Below are positions 16,476-24,678 of a stretch of DNA of 64,000 nucleotides, piece by piece. The stretch's first letter is position 1. Every line of letters starts with the position of its first letter. The DNA lies in the NCBI GenBank assembly GCA_002724575.1, contig PBPC01000057.1, positions 1 through 64,000 on the forward strand, written 5' to 3'. The stretch is from Gemmatimonadota bacterium (GTDB lineage: Bacteria; Gemmatimonadota; Gemmatimonadetes; Longimicrobiales; Gaopeijiaceae). Under the pieces are notes generated by a model. The model was not told where the DNA came from. It ran no database searches and saw only the letters and a program-made list of their open reading frames with translations. A program made the translations under genes and the position numbers.

Positions 16476-19355
16476 ATGACCTCTATTTACCCTCCTCCCG
16501 ACTTCGAAGCCCGACACCTTGGCCCAACTAAGGCCGACATTTCAGGGATGCTCGAAGAAGTTGGCTATGATTCGCTCGCAGATCTGGTAAATAAAACGAT
16601 CCCAGAATCCATCCGCATGGAAGGGGAACTCGATCTACCGCTGGCGCTGAGTGAAGCAGAGTTCATCAGTCACTTTCGTTCTGTTGCTTCCAAGAACCGA
16701 GTGTTCCGATCATTTCTTGGTATGGGATACAGCGACACTTTGGTGCCCGGTGTGATCCTGAGGAATATCATGGAGAACCCGGGCTGGTATACCCAGTATA
16801 CACCTTATCAGGCTGAGATTGCCCAAGGGCGTTTGGAAGCACTCCTGAACTTTCAGACGATGATCATCGACTTAACTGGGCTACCGATTGCGAACGCTTC
16901 ATTACTTGATGAAGCCACCGCAGCTGCAGAAGCTATGCACCTGGCCCGCGGAGAGAGCCCCGCCAGTTCGAATACCTTTTTTGTTTCAGAGCGCTGCCAC
17001 CCTCAGACCATTGAGGTTGTGAAAACCCGGGCGTGGCCTCTTGGCGTCGAAATTGTGGTCGGAGATCACACGAATGTTGAACTACATGAGGGGGTATTTG
17101 GGGCCTTACTCCAGTATCCGGCTACGGACGGAGACGTTCTCGATTATAGGCCTTTTGTTTCTAGGGCAAAGGAAGCCGGATCACTTGTCATTGTAGCAGC
17201 AGATCTCATGGCACTGGCTATTCTGACTCCTCCTGGGGAATGGGGTGCAGATGTGGTGATTGGAAACTCTCAGCGCTTTGGTGTCCCCCTCGGCTGTGGT
17301 GGTCCACACGCGGCATTTATGTCAGCGACAGATTCCTTCAAGCGTAAAATGCCCGGACGCATCATCGGAGTTTCTGTAGACGCAGATGGAAATCCAGCAC
17401 TCCGAATGGCACTCCAGACACGGGAACAACACATTCGGCGAGAGCGTGCTACGTCAAATATTTGTACTGCGCAAGTATTACTCGCGATTATGGCGGGAGC
17501 GTATGCAGTTTACCATGGTCCGGAAGGGATTAGGCGCATCGCTGAACGGATCCGGGCCCTTGCCAGCGTATTGGCTTCTGGTCTCGAATCACTCGGACAC
17601 CAAGTACTTACGCGGGTGTTTTTTGATACGATCAGGGTGCGCCCCCTGGATGGTTCAGGGGACCTATTAGCCCGTGCGGTCTCACACGGGATCAATCTCA
17701 GGGATTTCAAAGACGGGACAGTCGGTATCGCGCTAGATGAAGTCACGACCCCCGCTGATCTAGAAGAGCTTTTCTTGATTTTTACAGCTGGAAACGACCC
17801 CGACTTTGATGCCGGGGAACTAACAAGAGACTCTAAACCATTCGAATTGCCGAGTTGGGCCACCAGGAAAACTCCTTATCTGGAACACGAAGTCTTCAAC
17901 AGCTATCACTCAGAGACTGAGATGCTTCGTTATCTGCATAAGCTAGAATCCCGTGACTTGTCTCTTAACACGAGTATGATCCCACTTGGTTCTTGCACCA
18001 TGAAACTCAATGCTACTAGTCAAATGGAGGGTGTTACTTGGCCCGACATAGGTCGTATTCATCCTTTCGCGCCTTCTGATCAGATTGAAGGGTATCAGAT
18101 GATCTTCTCAGATCTTGAGCGATGGCTGGCTGAGATTACTGGTTTTACGGCAACATCACTTCAACCGAACTCAGGAGCACAGGGAGAATACGCGGGCCTT
18201 CTAGTGATTCGAGCCTACCACGAAGATCGGGGTGAAGGTCACCGGGGAGTGTGCCTGATCCCTGCATCAGCCCATGGCACAAACCCAGCGAGCGCAGTGA
18301 TGGCGGGCATGAAAGTTGTGGTTGTTAAGAGTAGTGAAGACGGTACGATCGACCTTGTTGATCTCGAAGCCAAGGCCGTGGAGCATGCTTCTGAACTTTC
18401 TGCAATTATGGTCACCTATCCTTCCACACACGGTGTGTTTGAAGAGCAGATCAAGGATGTTTGTCGGATCGTTCATGACAATGGTGGCCTTGTTTATCTA
18501 GATGGGGCAAACCTCAATGCACAGGTTGGTCTCGCGCGTCCTGGTGATTACGGTGCGGATGTGTGCCATATCAACCTTCATAAAACTTTCGCGATCCCTC
18601 ATGGGGGCGGTGGCCCGGGTATGGGGCCAATCTGTGTTAATACGAAGCTAGCTCCATACCTCCCAGGCCATCCAATCCACAAGGTTGGCGGTGAGAAGGC
18701 GATCGGTCCGGTTTCGTCGGCCGCCTGGGGAAGTGCAAGCATTCTGACGATATCGTGGGCATATATTTCGATGTTGGGCTCCGGAGGAGCACGACGCGCG
18801 TCGGAGTTAGCAATCCTTGGTGCCAACTACATGGCAAAGCGCATAGAGCCTTATTTCGAGGTGCTATATAGAGGCGAGCATGGTCTGGTGGCGCACGAGT
18901 TCATTATTGATCTGAGGCCACTCAAGCGAGAGACAGGTATAACTGAAGAGGATGTGGCAAAGAGGTTGATTGATTATGGATTCCATGCACCCACTGTGTC
19001 TTTTCCGGTGATTGGCACAATCATGATTGAGCCCACAGAGAGTGAGCCAAAGCAGGAACTCGATCGGCTAGTAGATGCACTGATCTCAATTCGAGAGGAG
19101 ATTCGGGAGGTGGAGATGGGGGCCGAAGATCCGGGCGATAACCCACTTAAGAACGCACCCCATACGGCTCAGATGGTAACTGCGGATGATTGGGATCATC
19201 CCTATTCTCGCTCGAAGGCAGCATACCCGGCTGCTTGGACGCGGGATTTCAAGTTCTGGCCGCATGTAAGGCGAGTGGATAATGCGTATGGAGATCGAAA
19301 TCTTATGTGCGCGTGCCCACCGATTGATCATTATGAGGATGGTGCTGCAGGCTAG
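16476..19355 (+). CDS. gcvP: Glycine dehydrogenase (decarboxylating), full-length P protein
   Basis: 959 residues, so the fused single-chain form rather than the GcvPA/GcvPB pair. The PLP-binding lysine is Lys703 in [20 protein letters not shown]. The N-terminal half ([37 protein letters not shown]) is the non-catalytic repeat. It decarboxylates glycine and loads the aminomethyl group on lipoyl-GcvH. ATG 16476 is preceded by AGGGGAG; the track's start at 16380 lies inside gcvH. It forms an operon with gcvH. Confidence 0.96.
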   Translation: MTSIYPPPDFEARHLGPTKADISGMLEEVGYDSLADLVNKTIPESIRMEGELDLPLALSEAEFISHFRSVASKNRVFRSFLGMGYSDTLVPGVILRNIMENPGWYTQYTPYQAEIAQGRLEALLNFQTMIIDLTGLPIANASLLDEATAAAEAMHLARGESPASSNTFFVSERCHPQTIEVVKTRAWPLGVEIVVGDHTNVELHEGVFGALLQYPATDGDVLDYRPFVSRAKEAGSLVIVAADLMALAILTPPGEWGADVVIGNSQRFGVPLGCGGPHAAFMSATDSFKRKMPGRIIGVSVDADGNPALRMALQTREQHIRRERATSNICTAQVLLAIMAGAYAVYHGPEGIRRIAERIRALASVLASGLESLGHQVLTRVFFDTIRVRPLDGSGDLLARAVSHGINLRDFKDGTVGIALDEVTTPADLEELFLIFTAGNDPDFDAGELTRDSKPFELPSWATRKTPYLEHEVFNSYHSETEMLRYLHKLESRDLSLNTSMIPLGSCTMKLNATSQMEGVTWPDIGRIHPFAPSDQIEGYQMIFSDLERWLAEITGFTATSLQPNSGAQGEYAGLLVIRAYHEDRGEGHRGVCLIPASAHGTNPASAVMAGMKVVVVKSSEDGTIDLVDLEAKAVEHASELSAIMVTYPSTHGVFEEQIKDVCRIVHDNGGLVYLDGANLNAQVGLARPGDYGADVCHINLHKTFAIPHGGGGPGMGPICVNTKLAPYLPGHPIHKVGGEKAIGPVSSAAWGSASILTISWAYISMLGSGGARRASELAILGANYMAKRIEPYFEVLYRGEHGLVAHEFIIDLRPLKRETGITEEDVAKRLIDYGFHAPTVSFPVIGTIMIEPTESEPKQELDRLVDALISIREEIREVEMGAEDPGDNPLKNAPHTAQMVTADDWDHPYSRSKAAYPAAWTRDFKFWPHVRRVDNAYGDRNLMCACPPIDHYEDGAAG

Positions 19356-19500
19356 GAGTACTGTTAGTCTGCAGTCATAGTAAAATACCCCGATTGCTTG
19401 TTTCTTCGCACACACACCCTGGTCTGATTAGCATATGTCTTATGACGTATTCTTGTATACACACTCACCCGTTTAGGACCTTAATGCCACGAGGAGTTAT

Positions 19501-20187
19501 ATGGCGACCCTAACCTTCATCGGTCACTCAACTTTCACGCTACAGGCGGACGATGGCGCCAAGTTAGTGATTGACCCCTTCCTTACGGATAATCCCGTAA
19601 CTGAAGTCACCCCAGAAGATCTCGAAGCCGACTTCATTTTGGTCACACATGGTCATCATGACCACGTAGGGGACCTAATTCCATTAGCTAGCCAGACAGG
19701 TGCAACCATTATCGCATCCTATGAAATTGCCAGTTATATGGAGCAGAAGCATGGATGCACCGTAAGTCCTCACCATATCGGTGGTGGAGTCAGCTATCCA
19801 TTTGGCTATGTGAAGATGACTTCGGCCTTGCATGGCGGAAAACTTGACCTTCCAGGTGCTGAAGGATTTACAACAGTACCCGGCGCGTTTTTGATCGATT
19901 TGGGTGAAGGCCAGCGCTTTTATTATGCTGGCGACACAGGCTTATCGATTGAAATGCAACTCCTCAAGGGGAAGGTAGATGTAGCGGCTCTACCGATTGG
20001 GGATCGGTTTACCATGGGTCCAGGGGATGCAGTGACCGCAGTCGAATTCATTGAACCCTCTGTTGTGATCCCATTTCACTATGACACTTGGCCTGAGATT
20101 GAACAGGACGTTAGTGCCTTTGTTGATGCAGTTGGTGGCCTAGCCGATGTCCAAGTGATGCAGCCAGGAGCTGTGTTCGAGTTTTAG
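19501..20187 (+). CDS. UPF0173 metal-dependent hydrolase
   Basis: 228 residues of metallo-beta-lactamase fold, UPF0173/YtkL branch. The metal site is visible as THGHHDHVGD, with later ligands in SALHGG, YYAGDTGLS and PFHYDTWP. No signal peptide, so cytoplasmic. The biochemical role of the family is not established. ATG preceded by GAGGAG six bases away. The next gene starts two bases after its stop, suggesting co-expression. Confidence 0.9.
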   Translation: MATLTFIGHSTFTLQADDGAKLVIDPFLTDNPVTEVTPEDLEADFILVTHGHHDHVGDLIPLASQTGATIIASYEIASYMEQKHGCTVSPHHIGGGVSYPFGYVKMTSALHGGKLDLPGAEGFTTVPGAFLIDLGEGQRFYYAGDTGLSIEMQLLKGKVDVAALPIGDRFTMGPGDAVTAVEFIEPSVVIPFHYDTWPEIEQDVSAFVDAVGGLADVQVMQPGAVFEF

Positions 20188-20188
20188 C

Positions 20189-20977
20189 GTGACAGACAAG
20201 CTCATGAGTTCCAGTCTCAAATGGCGTGTCATTCGGGATGGTCCACGCACAGGGCCAGATAACATGGCCCTGGACCATGCGCTTGCCGTTTGCTTCCGGG
20301 AGAGCCGAGGGGTATTGCGTCTGTACTCTTGGATGGAAGCGACCGTTTCTTTGGGTAGAAATGAACCTGCCAGAAGCTTGTATGACCGATCCAGTGCAGT
20401 TGAGCAGGAAATTGAGTTTGTAAGGAGGCCGACCGGTGGTAGAGCTGTCTTGCATTCTAATGAGGTTACATACGCGATAGTTGTTCCGATTCGTGCACTC
20501 GGTGGGCCCAGGGCTTCTTACATCGAGATCAACCGTGGTTTAGCAGAGGGACTTTCATCGATTGGAGCGGCCGTCACCGTTACCGATCATGGTGAGGTGT
20601 TATCTCCAGACGCTGGTGCATGCTTTGGAGTGCCAGCCCCAGGAGAGATCATGGTAGGCGAAAAGAAGTTAGTGGGCAGTGCACAACTGCGGGTGGGAGG
20701 TGCACTCCTCCAACACGGCTCGATCATTATTGACGGAGATCAATCAGTACTTAATCGACTTACTGGGAACCTTCACGACGTCGTACACCCCGCGACGCTT
20801 CGTTCAGTGCTGGGTGTGGTGCACCAGGATGAGGTTGTATTCGGTATCATAGAGGGATTGCAACATGTTCTGGGTGGCTTTTGGGAAGAAGGCCAGTACT
20901 TGTCAGAGGAACGCGAGGAGGCGGATCGGCTAGAGCGACATCGCTATAGTCAAGAGGAGTGGACGTGGAGACGATAA
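20189..20977 (+). CDS. LipM-type octanoyltransferase / lipoate ligase family protein
   Basis: 262-residue member of the biotin/lipoate ligase fold (PF03099). The core VRRPTGGRAVLHSNEVTYAIV and the block ACFGVPAPGEIMVGEKKLVGSAQLR are visible. Cys145 in that block sits where LipM of Gram-positives has its catalytic cysteine, whereas lipoate ligase LplA lacks one, so octanoyl-ACP:GcvH transfer is the better guess. The lysine in KKLVGSAQ is the conserved ligase-fold lysine. GTG start two bases after the UPF0173 gene; ATG 20204 is an alternative. Position close to gcvH-gcvP supports a role in making lipoyl-GcvH. Confidence 0.82.
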   Translation: MTDKLMSSSLKWRVIRDGPRTGPDNMALDHALAVCFRESRGVLRLYSWMEATVSLGRNEPARSLYDRSSAVEQEIEFVRRPTGGRAVLHSNEVTYAIVVPIRALGGPRASYIEINRGLAEGLSSIGAAVTVTDHGEVLSPDAGACFGVPAPGEIMVGEKKLVGSAQLRVGGALLQHGSIIIDGDQSVLNRLTGNLHDVVHPATLRSVLGVVHQDEVVFGIIEGLQHVLGGFWEEGQYLSEEREEADRLERHRYSQEEWTWRR

Positions 20978-21018
20978 GACGTTGGGAAGGAGCGTGGCTT
21001 TCCACCGGGATTAAGGGG

Positions 21019-21048
21019 TTGACACTTCTGAGGGATTTAGGCCATAAT
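21019..21048 (+). promoter_or_regulatory. sigma-70 type promoter upstream of the ExbB/TolQ gene
   Basis: TTGACA (21019-21024) and CATAAT (21043-21048) separated by 18 bases, a near-consensus pair about 90 bases before the exbB-like start. No other gene begins in between, so it should drive that gene. Confidence 0.55.
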
Positions 21049-21137
21049 CGGGGCCTCGCAGCCACTCGCCCTTCCCCTATTTATCTAGTGGAGGGGCGCT
21101 GTAACGCGAACTAGCAAGACTTTCCCAGGAGGTCAGT

Positions 21138-21821
21138 TTGTTCATTCAGTTGTACAGTGCGCTTCTTCAGATACCAGGGCTAGAGGGCTCAGACGCTCCT
21201 ATGTCCGAGCAGTTGGGTCAGTTATGGGCAGACACCGGATTCATGCGGTGGCCTCTAGCTGTTTGTCTAGGCCTCGGCATTATAGTCATCATCCTGAAGA
21301 TGATTAGCCTCCAGGTTAAGGCAGCGAAAACGCGATCAATCCTTAAGGATGTAGACGAACTGCTCACACAGCAGCAGATCCGCGAAGCCCTTGAGTTGAC
21401 ACGTGATACGGACGCTCCGGCAGCCAATATCCTGTATGCTGGCCTCGAGCGGAGTGAAGAAGGTACCGATCGCGTGATGAAGGCAATTGAAAATCAGGGC
21501 CTGATTGAGATGAGCAAGCTTGAAAGCGGACTCGTGATACTTGCGACGCTCTCGACTATTGCGCCACTCCTAGGCTTTCTGGGGACGGTGATCGGCATGA
21601 TTATCGCCTTCCAGTCAATCGAGGCTGCAGGTGAAGTTGAGGCAACTCTTGTTGCTGGGGGTATTAAGGTCGCGTTATTGACGACAGCAGCCGGTCTAGC
21701 CATCGCGATTCCGGTATCGATTGGGCACAATTATTTTGTCTCCTTCATCGATAGTCTCGTGATCGACATGGAAGAATCAGCCCAAAAGATGGTTGATACC
21801 TTGCATGCAATGTCTAAGTAA
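21138..21821 (+). CDS. MotA/TolQ/ExbB proton channel family protein
   Basis: 227-residue inner-membrane protein with three helices in the ExbB arrangement: one near residues 38-58 (PLAVCLGLGIIVIILKMI) and two after the cytoplasmic loop (LATLSTIAPLLGFLGTVIGMIIAF and VALLTTAAGLAIAIPVSIGHNYF). TLSTIAPLLGFLGTV and LLTTAAGLAIAIP are the family signatures. These proteins use the proton gradient to energise TonB or Tol. TTG start with a perfect AGGAGG five bases before it. It has its own promoter and terminator and no ExbD/TolR or TonB gene beside it, which is unusual. Confidence 0.9.
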   Translation: MFIQLYSALLQIPGLEGSDAPMSEQLGQLWADTGFMRWPLAVCLGLGIIVIILKMISLQVKAAKTRSILKDVDELLTQQQIREALELTRDTDAPAANILYAGLERSEEGTDRVMKAIENQGLIEMSKLESGLVILATLSTIAPLLGFLGTVIGMIIAFQSIEAAGEVEATLVAGGIKVALLTTAAGLAIAIPVSIGHNYFVSFIDSLVIDMEESAQKMVDTLHAMSK

Positions 21822-21858
21822 CATATTTGGCTGACGGTCATAAGGGACTGAGTGAAAA

Positions 21859-21892
21859 GAGGCCACCCCGCTTGGGGGTGGCCTCTTTTTTT
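21859..21892 (+). terminator. rho-independent terminator after the ExbB/TolQ gene
   Basis: Perfect 11-bp stem GAGGCCACCCC / GGGGTGGCCTC with a 5-base loop, followed by seven T residues (21886-21892) and preceded by AAAA. Ends the exbB-like transcript about 40 bases after its stop codon. Confidence 0.92.
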
Positions 21893-21968
21893 ATTGTTTT
21901 CTAAGGCGAGAAGGCCTAACGGTCATTAACGATGTAATAGTTGTCGCCCGGAGTTTTTGGATGCATAG

Positions 21969-24284
21969 ATGCTGAAGGCGTTCCCGGTTGTCATGATTGT
22001 GATTGCTGCAGTTGGAGCTGTCACTCCCCAAGGTAGTTCCTATCATTCGCTCCGCTTATCACCCACAGACTCCGCACTGGTTGAGTTCGAAGCTGGTCGG
22101 TTTTGGCATGCTGCTAGAATGCTTCGAGAGGAGGGGGCTGCAGCAGGGACGCCTGAAGATGTACTTCTGCTTGCCCGAGCCGAAGCCGGTTGGAAGAATT
22201 GGTCAGCTGTAGCTGAACTCCTGGATGGAGCTGAATGGTTGTCTGAAGAGTCAGATGCCATTGGGCTCTATATACTTGGTAGAGCCTGGGAGGCCCAGGG
22301 ACAGTGGGCTGAGGCGGCTGAGTCATATGGTCGCTATGTGGACCTGGGTTCGTTAGGGACGACCAGACATCATGCGTCTATCGTTAGGTGGACTCGAAGT
22401 CTGTGGAAGTCTGGCGAACGAGAGGCTTCTTTCATCAGTTTACGACAACTTGAGCCACACTTGGGTGCTCAGAGCTGGACTGCGTTAGAACTAGCCCTGG
22501 GAGAGGCCCGGGACGGTAACGTATCCTGGGTGGAAAACCTTCTAGGCATGATAGAGCAGCCCTTGGCCCAGCTCTCTAGCTGGCGTCTCTTGCCGGATGC
22601 CTTGCTCGAAGCAGGGGACTTGATTGGGGCGACTGAAGCTTTTCGTGAAGCATACCAACAGCTCACTGGTGACCGTCGGGCGACTGCAGCGATCGAGCTC
22701 GCGGGGCTTCTCCTCGCTGGTGGGGATACAGCTACAGCACGCGGGTTGTTATTGGAAGGCCTTGAGGAAGCTCCTGGTGCTTTTCGCAATCGAGCTGCAG
22801 CAGAACTGTTTGACCTGGGAGACACGGATCGCGAGCTGACCCTTGAACTTGCGCGTATCCTCGATCGTGCAGGTGACGGACGCCGCGCTCTTACAGGGTA
22901 CGATAGAGTTGTAGCCCTTTCTGCAAATACGATAGACGGGGTGCCTGTACCCCTGCCGATGCGTGTCGAGCGTGCACGACTTATGGGGACCGTACAAACC
23001 AGGCAGGAAGAAGCGATTCAAGAATTTAGAGCAATTCGAGACGTAACCACGGATGATCGTATCGGTGGGCGCAATCTTGAATTGTGGGCCCAGCTTCGAA
23101 GAAGACAGGGGCTAGATGAACATGTTCGTACACTTCGGCGCTGGCTCCTCGAAGAGCATCCGAATAGTTCGGAAGCCGCAGAAGTAGCCTGGTCACGAGC
23201 AAGCCAGGCTGATAGCCGGGGTGAACTAGACTCGGCATTGCGCCAATATGCTGTCTTGAGTTCTAACGCTCGAACCCATGCTAGAGCTGGACAGGCTAGG
23301 ATGCGTTCAGGCCAGATTTATTTAGGACGTTCGGATAGAGTACAAGCCGCAGGAGTCTTTGAGGGATATCTGGAGGATTTTCCGGAGGGACGACGTTGGC
23401 AAGAAGCATCATACTGGGCTGGACGAATGCGTATGGAGTTGGGTGATACTTCGGCTGCCGAGAAACATATCCGACAGATCAAGACCCGGGACCCTGTTTC
23501 ATACTATGCGGTGATAGGAGCCGAGCTCCTCGGTGAGTTGTACACGATGAATGTTTCAGATGTAGATGATCCTGCTATCCCACCATGGTTGAACAGAGGA
23601 CTCAGCGACATCGACTTGTTTACTGAAGCGGGACTCGAGCAGGCTGCCGCTGCGGAGATTAATAGACTCAGAGAAGTAGCAAGAACGTCTAAGAACGATA
23701 TGCTTGGTTTAGCTGAAGGCCTGATTGCTCGGGGTCGCACGATTGATGGAATCAACTTGGGTTGGGCGTTGCGTGATGAAGGACATGAGTGGGACTCACG
23801 CCTGATCCGAGTTGTATTCCCCCTCCCCTACCTCGACTTGATACGAAGAGAGGCCATGGAATGGGGGGTGGATCCGATTATTCTTGCGGCGATCATTCGG
23901 CAAGAATCCGCTTTCAAGGCTGACATAGTCAGTCGCGCTGGAGCAATCGGACTAATGCAGGTCATGCCACCGACAGGTGCTCAGCTTGCGCGAGTGCACG
24001 GGCCTTCAGACTTCCAGGAGGCGCACTTAGCATCACCTGAAGTCAGCCTTCATCTGGGCGCTGCGTACTTTGTGGAAATGAGCGCACGTTACGACGGTGT
24101 GCTACCGCTTATTCTGTCAGCATACAACGCTGGTCCAACTAGGGCGACTCGATGGAAGCAGTACCCAGAAATCTCTGATTTACTCCGTTTTACCGAGCGC
24201 ATTCCATTTGTTGAGACCAGGGGTTACGTCAAGAATGTTAGGAGAAACCTCGGGATTTATGGGGTTCTTTATGGACAGAATTGA
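21969..24284 (+). CDS. Lytic transglycosylase with N-terminal TPR-like region
   Basis: 771 residues. A signal-like N-terminus (LKAFPVVMIVIAAVGAVTPQG) exports it to the periplasm. The bulk (about 40-600) is a helical TPR-like superhelix, like the ring of Slt70. The C-terminal SLT domain has the catalytic Glu646 in IIRQESAFKADIVS, then GAIGLMQVMPPTG, and LSAYNAGPTRATRW. It cleaves peptidoglycan between MurNAc and GlcNAc with 1,6-anhydro product. It is long for the family but intact. No obvious operon partner. Confidence 0.92.
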   Translation: MLKAFPVVMIVIAAVGAVTPQGSSYHSLRLSPTDSALVEFEAGRFWHAARMLREEGAAAGTPEDVLLLARAEAGWKNWSAVAELLDGAEWLSEESDAIGLYILGRAWEAQGQWAEAAESYGRYVDLGSLGTTRHHASIVRWTRSLWKSGEREASFISLRQLEPHLGAQSWTALELALGEARDGNVSWVENLLGMIEQPLAQLSSWRLLPDALLEAGDLIGATEAFREAYQQLTGDRRATAAIELAGLLLAGGDTATARGLLLEGLEEAPGAFRNRAAAELFDLGDTDRELTLELARILDRAGDGRRALTGYDRVVALSANTIDGVPVPLPMRVERARLMGTVQTRQEEAIQEFRAIRDVTTDDRIGGRNLELWAQLRRRQGLDEHVRTLRRWLLEEHPNSSEAAEVAWSRASQADSRGELDSALRQYAVLSSNARTHARAGQARMRSGQIYLGRSDRVQAAGVFEGYLEDFPEGRRWQEASYWAGRMRMELGDTSAAEKHIRQIKTRDPVSYYAVIGAELLGELYTMNVSDVDDPAIPPWLNRGLSDIDLFTEAGLEQAAAAEINRLREVARTSKNDMLGLAEGLIARGRTIDGINLGWALRDEGHEWDSRLIRVVFPLPYLDLIRREAMEWGVDPIILAAIIRQESAFKADIVSRAGAIGLMQVMPPTGAQLARVHGPSDFQEAHLASPEVSLHLGAAYFVEMSARYDGVLPLILSAYNAGPTRATRWKQYPEISDLLRFTERIPFVETRGYVKNVRRNLGIYGVLYGQN

Positions 24285-24405
24285 CCTTGGTGTATCCCGA
24301 AGCAGAAACGCTCACTGTGCCCTTATCTAGCTGGGATCGGATCAGCTTGCGGCTGCCCCCGTTGCGCTCTAAGGTGACACTGTAATTCAATACGGAGGAG
24401 GCTGT

Positions 24406-24603
24406 GTGAAAGGGACCGTCAAATGGTTTAATGACTCAAAAGGGTACGGATTCATCGAGCAAGCCGAGGGCAATGACTTATTTGTTCATTTTTCCGCGAT
24501 CCTTAGTGAAGGGTTTCGGACGCTGCAGGAAGGGGAAGAGGTGGAATTTGAGATCGGAGAATCAGATGTCGGCTACCAGGCCTATAATGTTATTCGAATA
24601 TGA
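24406..24603 (+). CDS. Cold-shock domain protein (CspA family)
   Basis: 65-residue OB-fold protein with both RNA-binding motifs, KGYGFI (RNP1) and DLFVHFSAI (RNP2), and the usual [11 protein letters not shown] start. Binds single-stranded RNA or DNA as a chaperone. GTG start preceded by GGAGGAGG. Slightly unusual is the acidic run [13 protein letters not shown]. Stands alone ahead of polA; a cold-shock 5-prime leader could not be identified. Confidence 0.93.
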   Translation: MKGTVKWFNDSKGYGFIEQAEGNDLFVHFSAILSEGFRTLQEGEEVEFEIGESDVGYQAYNVIRI

Positions 24604-24678
24604 AGATTCTTGGGCTATAGCACTAAAGCCTCTCCTTTGCTTGCCTAAAGGGGACTTATTTAAAGACGATCTTCATTC

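Noticed and set aside
22469-22825. 118-codon minus ORF inside the lytic transglycosylase
   Set aside because: Low-complexity serine/arginine/alanine composition, a typical antisense shadow.
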